Below, one piece after another: positions 48,007 through 57,404 of a DNA stretch of 57,404 bases; positions within the stretch are counted from its first letter, which is position 1; each line of letters opens with the position of its first letter. The notes under the pieces were generated by a model. That model saw nothing but the letters and a program-made list of their open reading frames with translations. It was not told the DNA's origin and made no database searches. The position numbers and the translations under genes were made by a program. The DNA is from Piscirickettsiaceae bacterium CG07_land_8_20_14_0_80_44_28 (GTDB lineage Bacteria; Pseudomonadota; Gammaproteobacteria; Thiomicrospirales; Thiomicrospiraceae): the NCBI GenBank assembly GCA_002779995.1, contig PEWX01000107.1:1-57404 (forward strand), read 5' to 3'.

Positions 48007-50619
48007 TCAGCCTTCCTTAAGGTTTTCGGTCAATTCATAGAGTTTTTCCAAAGCCTGTTTGGGCGTGAGGTCATCCACTGATAGGGATTTCAGCGTGTCT
48101 AAACAGCCCTGCTCCGTCGGCGACAAGGACGGGGCAGCAAACAGATCAAATTGTTGAACATTTAACGGATGGGCTTGCCGGTTGAGATTGGATTGCGCGT
48201 TGATCGACTGATTTTCCAAACGTCGCAAATGCTGTTTGGCCGAGTCGATGACTGTGGCCGGTACCCCTGCTAATGCCGCTACTTGTAAACCGTAACTTTG
48301 AGAGGCAGGCCCATCATTGACTTGGTGCATAAAGACGATTTTGTCTTGATGTTCTAGTGCGGTTAGGTGGATATTGACCGTATTGTCAAATTGCTCCGCT
48401 AGGGCGGTCAGCTCAAAATAATGGGTGGCGAATAAACAATAGCCTTGGATTTTGCGCGCCATTTGCTCAGCGATTGCCCAGGCCAGTGCCAAACCATCAA
48501 ATGTTGAAGTCCCTCGGCCAATTTCATCCATTAAAATCAGTGATTGTGGCGTTGCATGATGCAATATGTGCGCAGTTTCAGTCATTTCGACCATAAAAGT
48601 CGATCGCCCCGATGTTAAGTCATCTGAAGCGCCAATGCGTGTAAAAATGCGGTCAATTGGGCCGATTTGTGCCGATTCTGCCGGGACATAGCTGCCCATG
48701 TGCGCCATAAGCACAATTAACGCTGTTTGGCGCATAAAGGTCGATTTACCCCCCATATTGGGGCCGGTAATGATTTGTAAGCGCCTTTGATCGGAAAATC
48801 GGCTGTCATTGGCAATAAAGGGTTGGTCAGATAAGGCTTCTACCGTTAAGTGCCGTCCTTGTCGGATATCCATCCCCGGGGCAGACGTCAGTTGGGGTCG
48901 CGTTAAATTTAAGGTGATAGCGTGTTGCGCCAAGCTCACCAATACATCGGTTTGCGCTAAAGCAGAAGCGGTGTTTTGTAAATCACTCAGCTGGGCATTG
49001 AGGGTTTCAAGCAGTTGTTGATATAGCAGCTTTTCCCTTGCTAGCGCCTTCTCATTGGCGCTCAGCACCTTGTCTTCAAAGCTTTTTAATTCAGGGGTGA
49101 TATAGCGTTCTTGCGCCTTTAAAGTTTGGCGACGAACATAATCGGCAGGCACTTTTTCAGATTGCAGCTTACTGACTTCAATATAATAACCATGCACGCG
49201 GTTATAGCCGACTTTTAAGGTGCTAATGCCGGTACGCGCTTTTTCTCGAGTTTCCAGTTCTAGTAAGTAGCTGCCGGCTTCATTTTTTAAATTTCGTAAT
49301 TCATCGAGTTCTGCATCATAACCTTCTGCAAACACCCCTCCCTCTCGAATCATCATCGGCGGGTTTTCAACCAAGGCTTGCGTCAGTTGCGTGGTTAATT
49401 GTGGGTAAGTCCCCATCTTAGTCGCCAATTGTTGCCACTGATCGGTTTGTTGGTTTGTTAAAAGGCCTTGCAATTCGGGCAGTTGTGCTAAAGAACGCCT
49501 CAATACAAATAAATCGCGGGGGCGGGCAGAATAGAGTGAAACACGGCTTAAAATGCGCTCTAGGTCGCCAATCGGTTTAAGCACTTTACGAAAGGTGGTG
49601 GCACTTTGTTCTGTCAAAATCGATTCAATCGCATCCAAACGATGATTCAATTGCGTTTGGTCACGTAAGGGTTGGTTTAGCCAACGATTCATCAGTCGAC
49701 TGCCCATTGCGGTAACCGCATTGTCTAAAATGGAAAAGAGGGTGTGTTCTTTGCCACCACTTAGGTTGGTGTCGAGTTCCAAATTTCGTCGGCTATTGGC
49801 ATCAATCACTAATGCATCATCCGGTTGGTAGGTTTGCAAATGATTGACATGGGACAGCGCATTTTGCAACATCGTGGTGGCATAATGCAGAATGACGCCT
49901 GCTGCTCGGATAATTGGCGGGAAATGCTCGCAACCAAATGCCATTAAGTCCTGGGTGTTGAAATGCTGTGTTAAACGGGTTCTACAGCTGTCGGTATCAT
50001 AGTGCCAGCCGGGATAATTAACCAGGCCTGGGTGTTTTTGCACCGATTCAGGCAAGGATTGTTTGAAAAGCGCATCATCCGGCAAAAGGATTTCAACGGG
50101 TCTTAACCGTTCAATTTCACTAATCAGTTGCTCTGCATCCGCCAGTAATGTCGCTTCGAATCGGCCACTGGATACCTCTAAAAATGCTAACCCAAATCCA
50201 TTGCCATTTGGCGCAATCGCTGCCAGCAGATTGTCGCGTTTATCATCTAATAGTGCTTCTTCAACGAGCGTTCCGGGGGTAATGACGCGAACTACCTTAC
50301 GTTCGACGGGTCCTTTGGATGTTGCCGGGTCACCAACTTGTTCACAAATTGCAACCGATTCACCAAGTTTGACTAACTTTGCCAAGTAACCTTCTGCCGA
50401 ATGATGTGGAATACCGGCCATCGGGATCGGTTCCCCGGCGGATTTTCCGCGAGCCGTGAGGGTGATATCGAGAAGACTCGCGGCTTTAACCGCATCTTCA
50501 AAAAATAGCTCGTAAAAATCCCCCATTCTATAAAACAGCAGTTGATTTGGATATTCTGCCTTAAGCGCGAGATATTGTTGCATCATAGGCGTGTGTGTTG
50601 TTGTTTTATCTTGCGTCAT
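48007..50619 (-). CDS. mutS: DNA mismatch repair protein MutS
   Basis: An 870-residue mismatch-recognition ATPase. The Phe35-Tyr-Glu37 mismatch wedge is in GDFYELF, and the P-loop GPNMGGKST and the [12 protein letters not shown] Walker B block are visible. The ATG at 50619 is preferred to an in-frame TTG at 50637. Its C-terminal region has the short tetramerisation tail of gammaproteobacterial MutS. A CCAGGCCTGG copy lies in the coding region. Confidence 0.96.
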   Translation of the reverse strand: MTQDKTTTHTPMMQQYLALKAEYPNQLLFYRMGDFYELFFEDAVKAASLLDITLTARGKSAGEPIPMAGIPHHSAEGYLAKLVKLGESVAICEQVGDPATSKGPVERKVVRVITPGTLVEEALLDDKRDNLLAAIAPNGNGFGLAFLEVSSGRFEATLLADAEQLISEIERLRPVEILLPDDALFKQSLPESVQKHPGLVNYPGWHYDTDSCRTRLTQHFNTQDLMAFGCEHFPPIIRAAGVILHYATTMLQNALSHVNHLQTYQPDDALVIDANSRRNLELDTNLSGGKEHTLFSILDNAVTAMGSRLMNRWLNQPLRDQTQLNHRLDAIESILTEQSATTFRKVLKPIGDLERILSRVSLYSARPRDLFVLRRSLAQLPELQGLLTNQQTDQWQQLATKMGTYPQLTTQLTQALVENPPMMIREGGVFAEGYDAELDELRNLKNEAGSYLLELETREKARTGISTLKVGYNRVHGYYIEVSKLQSEKVPADYVRRQTLKAQERYITPELKSFEDKVLSANEKALAREKLLYQQLLETLNAQLSDLQNTASALAQTDVLVSLAQHAITLNLTRPQLTSAPGMDIRQGRHLTVEALSDQPFIANDSRFSDQRRLQIITGPNMGGKSTFMRQTALIVLMAHMGSYVPAESAQIGPIDRIFTRIGASDDLTSGRSTFMVEMTETAHILHHATPQSLILMDEIGRGTSTFDGLALAWAIAEQMARKIQGYCLFATHYFELTALAEQFDNTVNIHLTALEHQDKIVFMHQVNDGPASQSYGLQVAALAGVPATVIDSAKQHLRRLENQSINAQSNLNRQAHPLNVQQFDLFAAPSLSPTEQGCLDTLKSLSVDDLTPKQALEKLYELTENLKEG
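50022..50031. repeat. CCAGGCCTGG palindrome, copy 10
   Basis: Exact copy inside mutS, in a loop of the connector region, encoding Pro-Gly-Leu in the gene frame. Confidence 0.9.
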
Positions 50620-50850
50620 GGTCTTAAAGTATGTCAAAAAAAATTGATTAGAGGTGCTATGTTACACATTCAACTGTCAGAAAAGTACTGTTTTGGCAAA
50701 AAAATGGTTGGGAAAAATGTCAAGCTTTCGCCAGTGCCTTGAGGGTTTGGGCTGTTATTCGTGTTTAAAAAAAGGTATGCTAATTCTTTTGGTGCCCATT
50801 TGAGTATCTTGTGGTGTTTGCATGATGTTTGATGTTAAGGAGCTTAAGTA

Positions 50851-51348
50851 ATGGTGATCTCTTCTGGTTTGAATGATTTGGTGTTGGAGGTTGCAGCGGC
50901 GCTGAAACAAAAAAATAAAATGGTCGTGACCGCAGAATCTTGCACCGGCGGCATGATTGCAGAAGTATTAACAAGCCTTGCAGGCAGTACAGCTTGGTTT
51001 GATCGAGCTTATGTCACTTATAGTTATGAATCCAAAATTGAGATGCTTGGTGTTCATCAAACAACGATTCAACGCAATGGTGCGGTGAGCCTCGCCTGTG
51101 TTGAGGAGATGGCGGTCGGGGCTTTACAATCGTCACATGCGACTCTAAGTGTTGCTTGTTCAGGCATTGCCGGGCCTGGCGGTGGCAGTGAAGACAAGCC
51201 GGTGGGAACCGTTTGGATGTCTTGGGCACTTCAAGGTCATGCCAGCTTGATGACTGAATGTTACCATTTTGAAGGCGATCGAGAAGCGGTCAGGGTTCAA
51301 TGTACCGAACAAGCCCTAAAAGGCATTCTTGCCATTTTAAACGATTAA
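50851..51348 (+). CDS. pncC: Nicotinamide-nucleotide amidase (CinA C-terminal family)
   Basis: A 165-residue enzyme that deamidates nicotinamide mononucleotide for NAD recycling. TAESCTGGMIAE and the block SGIAGPGGG (with the catalytic serine in TAESCTGG) are diagnostic, and the length fits the stand-alone form. AAGGAG precedes the ATG. The pncC-recA order is standard in gammaproteobacteria. Confidence 0.93.
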   Translation: MVISSGLNDLVLEVAAALKQKNKMVVTAESCTGGMIAEVLTSLAGSTAWFDRAYVTYSYESKIEMLGVHQTTIQRNGAVSLACVEEMAVGALQSSHATLSVACSGIAGPGGGSEDKPVGTVWMSWALQGHASLMTECYHFEGDREAVRVQCTEQALKGILAILND

Positions 51349-51355
51349 CCAATAA

Positions 51356-51442
51356 GCGTCTTCTGTATGGGTGGAGCGCGAGAGAAAAATATGGCTAATC
51401 TTAATTGTCTTTATTCGTGTCCCCCTCTCGTGCAAGGGTCTC
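51356..51442 (-). mobile_element. MITE-like element, copy D (decayed)
   Basis: An 87-bp element in the same orientation as copy B, starting 8 bases after the pncC stop. The right end GTGCAAGGGTCTC is nearly intact; the left end has diverged (GCGTCTTCTGT against GAGACCTTTGC). Flanks are AATAA and ATTAA, an imperfect duplication. Oldest copy of the four. Confidence 0.75.
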
Positions 51443-51498
51443 ATTAAAAAAGATGTCAAATTAACCCAAGTGTGGGATAATTGTCGGCCAATAAAATT

Positions 51499-51562
51499 AA
51501 ACCCTTTGCGTTTGTTTTTGTTCAAAAAGTGTTGTTTTGAATAAACAAAGCAAGGGTTTTTT
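51499..51562 (+). terminator. Long hairpin with T-run between pncC and recA
   Basis: An imperfect stem of about 25 bp. The left arm starts AAACCCTTTGCG (51499) and the right arm ends CAAAGCAAGGG with T6. Inner arms TTCAAAA and TTTTGAA are exact. It may end the pncC message or attenuate recA; it starts 57 bases after MITE copy D. Confidence 0.65.
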
Positions 51563-51618
51563 AATGACCTTTTTAGGGGGGTGGCAGTGCCCTAAATCAA
51601 ACAGGAACGGTGAGCAGA

Positions 51619-52653
51619 ATGGATGAGAATAAAAGAAAAGCTTTAGACGCGGCCTTGGGTCAAATTGAAAAACAATTTGGAAAAGGTTCCATTATGCGAA
51701 TGGGTGATAAGGGGGTGATTCCTGATATTGCCTCTGTTTCGACTGGCTCTTTAGGGTTGGACATTGCACTGGGTATTGGCGGTTTGCCCCGCGGGCGAGT
51801 GGTTGAAATTTATGGTCCGGAATCCTCTGGTAAAACCACTTTAACGTTACATGTGATTGCTGAAATGCAAAAGTTGGGTGGTACGGCGGCATTCGTGGAT
51901 GCGGAACATGCACTTGATCCGCAATATGCTCAAAAACTGGGTGTTGATGTGGATAATTTATTGGTTTCGCAGCCAGATACTGGCGAACAAGCATTAGAAA
52001 TTACCGATTCGCTGGTGCGTTCCGGGGCGGTTGATATTGTGGTGGTTGACTCGGTTGCGGCCTTGACGCCAAAAGCCGAAATTGAAGGCGATATGGGCGA
52101 CTCACACATGGGGTTGCAGGCGCGTTTAATGTCACAGGCATTACGGAAGTTAACCGGTAATATCAAACGAACCAATACCCTCGTTATTTTCATTAACCAA
52201 ATTCGGATGAAAATCGGGGTGATGTTTGGTAATCCGGAAACCACCACTGGCGGTAATGCGCTAAAATTCTATGCTTCTGTTCGGTTGGATATTCGTCGCA
52301 TTGGCTCCATTAAGAAAGGCGATGAAATTCTCGGAAATGAAACCCGTGTGAAGGTGGTTAAAAATAAAGTCGCGCCGCCGTTTAAGCAGGTGGAATTTGA
52401 TATTTTGTATGGCGAAGGGATTTCACGTCAGGGTGAAGTGATTGATCTGGGTGTCAAAGAAAAACTGATTGATAAAGCAGGCGCTTGGTATAGTTATCAA
52501 GGCCAGAAAATTGGTCAGGGCAAGGATAATGTTCGCCAATTTTTAAAAGATAACCCGGACATTTATGAAACCCTACAAGCACAAATTAAAGAACGATTGT
52601 TGCCCGTCAAAGCCGATCAAAATTTGTCAGTAGATGAGGCGTCAACCGACTAA
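51619..52653 (+). CDS. recA: Recombinase RecA
   Basis: A 344-residue strand-exchange protein and SOS activator. Walker A is GPESSGKTT and the L2 loop [18 protein letters not shown] region is intact. The start [19 protein letters not shown] is typical; the ATG at 51619 and a GTG at 51610 are both possible, with AGGA close to the GTG. No LexA box of the CTGT-N8-ACAG type was seen upstream. Confidence 0.97.
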   Translation: MDENKRKALDAALGQIEKQFGKGSIMRMGDKGVIPDIASVSTGSLGLDIALGIGGLPRGRVVEIYGPESSGKTTLTLHVIAEMQKLGGTAAFVDAEHALDPQYAQKLGVDVDNLLVSQPDTGEQALEITDSLVRSGAVDIVVVDSVAALTPKAEIEGDMGDSHMGLQARLMSQALRKLTGNIKRTNTLVIFINQIRMKIGVMFGNPETTTGGNALKFYASVRLDIRRIGSIKKGDEILGNETRVKVVKNKVAPPFKQVEFDILYGEGISRQGEVIDLGVKEKLIDKAGAWYSYQGQKIGQGKDNVRQFLKDNPDIYETLQAQIKERLLPVKADQNLSVDEASTD

Positions 52654-52677
52654 CTGTCAGGCTTAAACTGAGTAATT

Positions 52678-53151
52678 ATGGCGGAAGTGGATTCAGAATT
52701 ATTGCAGCAACTGGAAAATCGTGCTGTCGCGCTATTGGCCATACGAGAACATGGCCGCAAAGAACTTAAATACAAGCTCTTACAGAAGTTGCCGGAAGCT
52801 GAAAAACAACCAGGCCTGGTCGATTTTGCACTGGATGAGCTTGAAGAAAAGGGTTGGTTGTCAGAAGCGCGGTTTATAGAACGATATGTTCAGCAGGCGT
52901 GTGAAAAAGGTCAAGGGCCTTATAAGATTCGCCAAGCATTGCAACAGCGTTCTGATGCCAATGAGTTGATTGAAGCGCATTTGGCAATGGACGATGATGA
53001 TTGGGCTGAATTTGCCGGTGAGTGCTTATTCAAGAAATATGGTGAGCGTATAAAGCCGACTCAGCCAAAAGAGCAAGCCCGAAGAATGCGATTTTTGCAA
53101 TCTCGTGGATTTAGTCAAGCCCAAATTTGGAAAGCGTTTCAATCTGCCTAA
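52678..53151 (+). CDS. recX: RecA regulator RecX
   Basis: A 157-residue helical protein that inhibits RecA filaments. Three helical repeats typical of RecX are seen (AIREHGRKELKYKLLQK, then DELEEKGWLSEARF, and RFLQSRGFSQAQI). It lies 24 bases after recA, normally co-transcribed. It carries a CCAGGCCTGG copy (Gln-Pro-Gly-Leu) in a turn. Confidence 0.93.
   Translation: MAEVDSELLQQLENRAVALLAIREHGRKELKYKLLQKLPEAEKQPGLVDFALDELEEKGWLSEARFIERYVQQACEKGQGPYKIRQALQQRSDANELIEAHLAMDDDDWAEFAGECLFKKYGERIKPTQPKEQARRMRFLQSRGFSQAQIWKAFQSA
52810..52819. repeat. CCAGGCCTGG palindrome, copy 11
   Basis: Exact copy inside recX, encoding Pro-Gly-Leu in frame, as in ggt and mutS. Confidence 0.9.
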
Positions 53152-53200
53152 TTGATAGCAGAGAGATCCAATAAAATTTTTAAGAGTTTAGGAAAAAAAT

Positions 53201-55795
53201 ATGACCAGCGCAGAACTCAGAAAAGCGTTTTTAGACTTTTTTGTAAAGCAAGGCCACACCGCAGTTCACTCTAGCCCGGTTGTTCCGGCTAATGATCCCA
53301 CCTTATTGTTTACCAATGCCGGGATGGTACAGTTTAAAGAAACCTTTTTGGGGCAAGAAAAACGGGACTATGTGCGCGCTACCAGCGTTCAGCGCTGTAT
53401 TCGTGCGGGTGGTAAACATAATGATTTGGAAAACGTCGGCTACACGGCACGTCATCACACCTTTTTCGAAATGCTCGGTAACTTTAGTTTTGGGGATTAT
53501 TTTAAGCATGAAGCCATTCAATATGCTTGGACCTTTCTCACAGAAGAACTCAAATTACCTGCCGAAAAACTTTGGATTACGGTTTTTGAAGAAGACCAAG
53601 AAGCGGAAGATATTTGGTTAAACGAAATCGGTGTGAGTGCCGATCGGTTTTCACGTTGTGGGGCAAAGGATAATTTCTGGTCAATGGGCGATACCGGGCC
53701 TTGTGGGCCTTGTTCTGAAATTTTTTATGATCACGGTGCTGAGGTGGCGGGTGGCCCTCCGGGTTCTCCGGAAGAAGATGGTGATCGGTATATTGAAATC
53801 TGGAACCTGGTCTTTATGCAATTTGACCGTTCTGAAGATGGTACCTTAACGCCTTTGCCAAAGCCGTCTGTGGACACCGGAATGGGACTGGAGCGACTGG
53901 CCGCCGTGATGCAACATCAGCATAACAACTATGATATTGATCTTTTTCAGGCGATTGTTAAAAAAGCCGCTGAGTTAACTGGCGAAACCGATTTGACTAA
54001 TAACTCATTACGGGTCATTGCAGATCATATTCGTTCTTGTGCTTTTATGATTGTGGATGGCGTTTTACCTGCAAATGAAGGCCGAGGATATGTGCTGCGT
54101 CGTATCATTCGTCGTGCCATTCGACATGGGTATAAGTTGGGTCAAACAGGCCTGTTTTTCAATCAGTTGGTGGAAGTGTTGGTTCAACAGATGGGGGATG
54201 CTTACCCAGAATTGGTACAGCAACAAGCGAATGTTGAGCGGGTTTTGACGCTTGAAGAAAAACGCTTTGCCGAAACGCTCGAAAACGGCATGCGGATTTT
54301 AGAAGAAGCTTTTGCACAATTGACCGGCACGGTGGTGAGTGGAGCTGTGGCGTTTAAACTCTATGATACCTACGGTTTTCCATTTGATTTGACTGCGGAT
54401 GTGGCTAGAGAGCGCAACTTAACCGTTGATGAGGTTGGTTTTGCTAAAGAAATGGAAGCGCAAAGAGCGCGCGCCAGATCCGCGAGCCAATTTGCAACGC
54501 AAGGGTCTTTAAAGGTTGATTTTGATTCACCGACACTTTTTGTGGGCTATGATAAGGATACCGAAGCGGCAGAAATTCAAGCTATTTTTGTTAAGGGGGA
54601 ATCGGTTGAGTCGGTATCGGAAGGGACAGAAGCCATTATTGTGCTTAACCAAACGCCTTTCTATGCTGAATCAGGGGGGCAAGTCGGCGACCAAGGCAGT
54701 CTCACTGAAGGAATGAACAGTTTCCATGTGGATAACTGCCAAAAACAAGGGGCGACTTTTTTACATATCGGCAAGGTCACTGCCGGTACTTTGGTGGTCA
54801 ATCAAACGATACAGGCGCATATTGATGTTAAAGCCAGACGTGCCTCTGAACGAAACCATTCGGCAACGCATTTGTTGCATGCCGCATTAAGATCGATTTT
54901 AGGAACGCATGTCGGTCAAAAAGGGTCTTTAGTCGAACCGGAACGATTACGATTTGACTTCTCCCATTTTGAACCCATTTCAGCGGAAACCTGTTTAGAA
55001 ATTGAGCAGTTGGTGAATCGTCAAATCATGAAAAATGCAACCGTTAAGATGGCCGAAATGGATATTGAGGCCGCCAAATCCAAAGGGGCAATGGCACTGT
55101 TTGGTGAAAAGTATGGTGATGTGGTGCGTGTTGTTGAATTGGGCGAATTTTCGATTGAGCTTTGTGGCGGCACCCATGTGAATTCAACCGGTGACATTGG
55201 GCCTTTTCGGATTCTGTCAGAAAGCGGGATTGCTTCAGGTGTTCGACGCATTGAAGCGGTCACCGGAGAAGCCGCTTGGGAAGCCATTTATGATTCTGAG
55301 CAGCGTCTTCTTGAAGTGGCATCACAGTTGAAGACCGATAAATCGCAAGTCGTAACAAAGCTGACTCAATGGGTTGCGGAAAGTAAAGACATTGAAAAAC
55401 AGTTAAAAAAATTACAGTCTAAATTGGCATCAAGCCAAGGGGATGATCTGACCCGATCAGCAGTTGAAATTAATGGTGTTAAGGTGTTAGCCGCGCAAAT
55501 TGAGGGCGCAGATGTCAATACCTTACGTGAAACCCTAGATAAACTGAAAGACAAGCTTGCACCAGCCGCCATTGTTTTAGCTGCTGTGGATGGCGACAAA
55601 GTCACTTTGGTTGCCGGGGTTAGCAAATCCATTACCGATAAGATCAAAGCCGGGCAGTTAGTCAATCATGTGGCGCAACAAGTCGGTGGCAAAGGCGGCG
55701 GGCGCCCGGATATGGCACAAGCGGGTGGCAAGGAACCTGAAAAGTTACCCCAAGCACTGGCATCCGTTCCTGCTTGGGTAGAAACATTAGGGTAA
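53201..55795 (+). CDS. alaS: Alanyl-tRNA synthetase
   Basis: An 864-residue enzyme. The aminoacylation domain begins [16 protein letters not shown]; the editing domain has the [11 protein letters not shown] and CGGTH zinc motifs. A glycine-rich C-terminal domain ([16 protein letters not shown]) completes the standard length. Contains the partial repeat CAGGCCTG near 54148. Confidence 0.97.
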   Translation: MTSAELRKAFLDFFVKQGHTAVHSSPVVPANDPTLLFTNAGMVQFKETFLGQEKRDYVRATSVQRCIRAGGKHNDLENVGYTARHHTFFEMLGNFSFGDYFKHEAIQYAWTFLTEELKLPAEKLWITVFEEDQEAEDIWLNEIGVSADRFSRCGAKDNFWSMGDTGPCGPCSEIFYDHGAEVAGGPPGSPEEDGDRYIEIWNLVFMQFDRSEDGTLTPLPKPSVDTGMGLERLAAVMQHQHNNYDIDLFQAIVKKAAELTGETDLTNNSLRVIADHIRSCAFMIVDGVLPANEGRGYVLRRIIRRAIRHGYKLGQTGLFFNQLVEVLVQQMGDAYPELVQQQANVERVLTLEEKRFAETLENGMRILEEAFAQLTGTVVSGAVAFKLYDTYGFPFDLTADVARERNLTVDEVGFAKEMEAQRARARSASQFATQGSLKVDFDSPTLFVGYDKDTEAAEIQAIFVKGESVESVSEGTEAIIVLNQTPFYAESGGQVGDQGSLTEGMNSFHVDNCQKQGATFLHIGKVTAGTLVVNQTIQAHIDVKARRASERNHSATHLLHAALRSILGTHVGQKGSLVEPERLRFDFSHFEPISAETCLEIEQLVNRQIMKNATVKMAEMDIEAAKSKGAMALFGEKYGDVVRVVELGEFSIELCGGTHVNSTGDIGPFRILSESGIASGVRRIEAVTGEAAWEAIYDSEQRLLEVASQLKTDKSQVVTKLTQWVAESKDIEKQLKKLQSKLASSQGDDLTRSAVEINGVKVLAAQIEGADVNTLRETLDKLKDKLAPAAIVLAAVDGDKVTLVAGVSKSITDKIKAGQLVNHVAQQVGGKGGGRPDMAQAGGKEPEKLPQALASVPAWVETLG

Positions 55796-55836
55796 AATAT
55801 TGACATTCTTTGGGATGTTTTACAGGCTTGGGTGTT

Positions 55837-55871
55837 GATCTAAAAATTTTGATCTAAAAATTTTGATCTAA
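55837..55871. repeat. 14-bp tandem repeat after alaS
   Basis: Unit GATCTAAAAATTTT occurs twice (55837-55850, 55851-55864) plus a partial GATCTAA. It lies between the alaS stop and its terminator; no function is evident. Confidence 0.9.
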
Positions 55872-55894
55872 GCGCACAGAGACGTTTCTATATC

Positions 55895-55931
55895 AAACCG
55901 CAGATAGCCAAATTGGCATCTGCGGTTTTTT
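55895..55931 (+). terminator. Terminator of alaS
   Basis: A stem AAACCGCAGAT with ATCTGCGGTTT, inner stem GCCAA with TTGGC, and a T-run. It separates alaS from lysC. Confidence 0.85.
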
Positions 55932-55986
55932 AAGTTTATGACTGGCTGAAAACAGACAGTTTTTTGTGGAGAAGGCAAAACAAGCA

Positions 55987-57213
55987 ATGGCATTAATTGT
56001 TCAAAAATATGGCGGCACTTCAGTGGGGAATGTTGAACGCATTCAAAATGTCGCCCAAAAAGTCCGTCAATTTGTTGCAGAAGGGCATCAAGTGGTGGTG
56101 ACGGTTTCAGCAATGAGTGGTGAAACCAATCGGTTAACCGCATTGGCTAATGAGATTCAATCACAACCCTGTAAGCGCGAAATGGACGTGTTACTCACGA
56201 CCGGGGAGCAGGTGACCATCGCATTGCTCAGCATGGCATTGCAAGAAATCGGCGTGAGCGCAGTTTCCTATACCGGATGGCAGGTCGCGATTCGCACCAA
56301 TGATATCCATTCGAAAGCTCGCATTGAAGGGATTGATGCCGAAAAAATTAACCATCAATTAAGTGATGGTAAGGTGGTCATCGTTGCCGGCTTTCAAGGG
56401 GTGACGGATGAGGGGGATATAACCACCTTAGGTCGTGGGGGGTCTGATACAACAGCCGTCGCGCTAGCCGCCGCTTTAAAGGCGGATGAATGCCAAATCT
56501 ATACAGATGTCGATGGGGTTTATACCACTGACCCAAGAGTGGTGCCGGAAGCAAGGCGATTAGACTATGTCACTTTTGATGAAATGTTGGAGTTGGCGAG
56601 TTTGGGCGCTAAGGTGTTACAAATTCGCTCGGTTGAATTTGCCAGTAAATATAAAGTGCCTTTGCGGGTATTATCATCATTGAAAGAGGGCGGCGGTACA
56701 CTGCTGATCTCTGAAGAAGATTTTGAAGGATTAAATATGGAAAAACCATTAATTTCGGGGATCGCATTCAGTCGCGATGAAGCAAAACTGATGATTTTAG
56801 GTGTGCCAGACAGGCCAGGGGTTGCTTTTCAGATTTTGGGCCCTATTTCGGATGCGAATATTGAAATTGATATGATTATTCAAAACCAAGGGGTTGATGG
56901 CACCACTGATTTTACCTTTACCGTTTCCAGAGGAGATTTACGCGCTGCTAAAGCCATTTTAGAAGAGACCGCTGCAACCTTAGGGGCAAGAGAAATTTTA
57001 TGTGATGACACTATTGTTAAAATTTCAATGGTCGGCGTGGGAATGAAGTCGCATTCAGGGATTGCCAGTAAAATGTTTAAAGTGCTGGCTGAAAATGAAA
57101 TTAATATTCAAATGATTGGTACAACAGAGATAAAAATTTCCGTGGTTATTCATGAATCCATGTTAGAAACCGCAGTTCAAGCGTTACATCAAGCCTTTGA
57201 GTTGGATCAATAA
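55987..57213 (+). CDS. lysC: Aspartate kinase
   Basis: A 408-residue kinase that phosphorylates aspartate, feeding lysine, threonine and methionine synthesis. The kinase domain starts MALIVQKYGGTSVGNVERI (lysine in KYGGTS), and two ACT domains (about 270-400) mark it as feedback regulated. The ATG at 55987 is preferred because GGAGAAGG lies 11 bases upstream; an earlier GTG at 55966 is less likely. No homoserine dehydrogenase domain is fused. Confidence 0.96.
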   Translation: MALIVQKYGGTSVGNVERIQNVAQKVRQFVAEGHQVVVTVSAMSGETNRLTALANEIQSQPCKREMDVLLTTGEQVTIALLSMALQEIGVSAVSYTGWQVAIRTNDIHSKARIEGIDAEKINHQLSDGKVVIVAGFQGVTDEGDITTLGRGGSDTTAVALAAALKADECQIYTDVDGVYTTDPRVVPEARRLDYVTFDEMLELASLGAKVLQIRSVEFASKYKVPLRVLSSLKEGGGTLLISEEDFEGLNMEKPLISGIAFSRDEAKLMILGVPDRPGVAFQILGPISDANIEIDMIIQNQGVDGTTDFTFTVSRGDLRAAKAILEETAATLGAREILCDDTIVKISMVGVGMKSHSGIASKMFKVLAENEINIQMIGTTEIKISVVIHESMLETAVQALHQAFELDQ

Positions 57214-57252
57214 TCGCTATGGAATTAGGGCGTAAAAGGCAGTGGCTGTCCC

Positions 57253-57281
57253 TTTACAACCGTATTATTTCAAGGTATCAT
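57253..57281 (+). promoter_or_regulatory. Candidate sigma-70 promoter of the tRNA-Ser gene
   Basis: TTTACA (57253-57258), 17 bases, TATCAT (57276-57281), followed by a GC-rich ACGCGCCAC discriminator of the stable-RNA type. Confidence 0.6.
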
Positions 57282-57319
57282 ACGCGCCACAATTAATGCT
57301 TTCGCATTGATTCTATTAT

Positions 57320-57404
57320 GGTGAAGTGGCCGAGAGGCTGAAGGCGCTCCCCTGCTAAGGGAGTATAGGGTTTATCCCCTATCGAGGGTTCGAATCCCTC
57401 CTTC
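57320..57404 (+). tRNA. tRNA-Ser (anticodon GCT), 3' end cut by the window
   Basis: GGTGAAG opens the acceptor stem; the D-arm and the long variable arm of a class II tRNA are visible, the anticodon GCT is at 57354-57356 between CTCCCCT and AAGGGAG, and the T-arm GGGTTCGAATCCC is complete. The window ends within the 3' acceptor strand (CTTC of an expected CTTCACC), so about seven bases are missing. Confidence 0.95.

Overview
The window is a chromosomal segment of a gammaproteobacterium of moderate GC content. The best evidence is the gene order at the right end (mutS, pncC, recA, recX, alaS, lysC, tRNA-Ser), the presence of gatCAB, guaBA, sufE, htpX and htpG, and the sequence style of these proteins. 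A sulfur-oxidiser of the Thiomicrospira/Hydrogenovibrio type is a low-confidence inference from a SoxK-like lipoprotein and a SoxH-like metallo-hydrolase. No phage, plasmid or CRISPR locus is present. Coding density is high and most genes are housekeeping.

Layout. 1-515: no gene; a terminator and repeats that may mark the distal end of an integrated element. 516-3423: an Mla-like lipid transport operon (permease, degenerate ATPase, MCE protein, lipoprotein), facing a lone lipoprotein (3425-4480). 4714-10973: six consecutive exported proteins on one strand (SH3 protein, M48 protease, FadL-like barrel, lipoprotein, TraF-like barrel, lipoprotein) closed by a strong terminator. 11071-14363: mvaS, fni and mvaA of the mevalonate pathway. 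14455-20995: ppiC, ggt, gatCAB, htpX. 21187-28048: a short LapA-type adhesin-like protein, sufE, a TonB/ExbB/ExbD system, a Tat-type metallo-hydrolase, serB, small membrane proteins and a lipoprotein. 28395-32111: guaB, guaA, tadA. 32296-35560: cheD, cheA and a CheZ-like protein. 35728-41672: a periplasmic protein, htpG, a D-lactate dehydrogenase and an ABC-F ATPase. 41694-50619 (minus strand): lipoprotein, EamA transporter, CHASE2 adenylate cyclase, gshB, DUF5718-like protein, TPR protein, mutS. 50851-57404: pncC, recA, recX, alaS, lysC and the start of tRNA-Ser(GCT).

Two dispersed repeat families cut across the annotation. The first is the 10-bp palindrome CCAGGCCTGG, present in 11 exact copies from 13.4 to 52.8 kb, mostly with a T-rich side, where far less than one is expected by chance. 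The second is a 78-87 bp terminal-inverted-repeat element (MITE-like) in four copies at 16.6, 24.4, 40.0 and 51.4 kb, each in a promoter or leader region and three of them flanked by perfect 5-bp target duplications. The parent transposase is not in the window.

Other points of note are the Mla-like operon whose ATPase has lost the nucleotide-binding motifs, the six-gene envelope operon, the mevalonate genes in a gammaproteobacterium, matching heat-shock-type promoters in front of htpX and htpG, a CheA-linked protein with a CheZ-type D-x3-Q motif, and the absence of csrA between lysC and tRNA-Ser.
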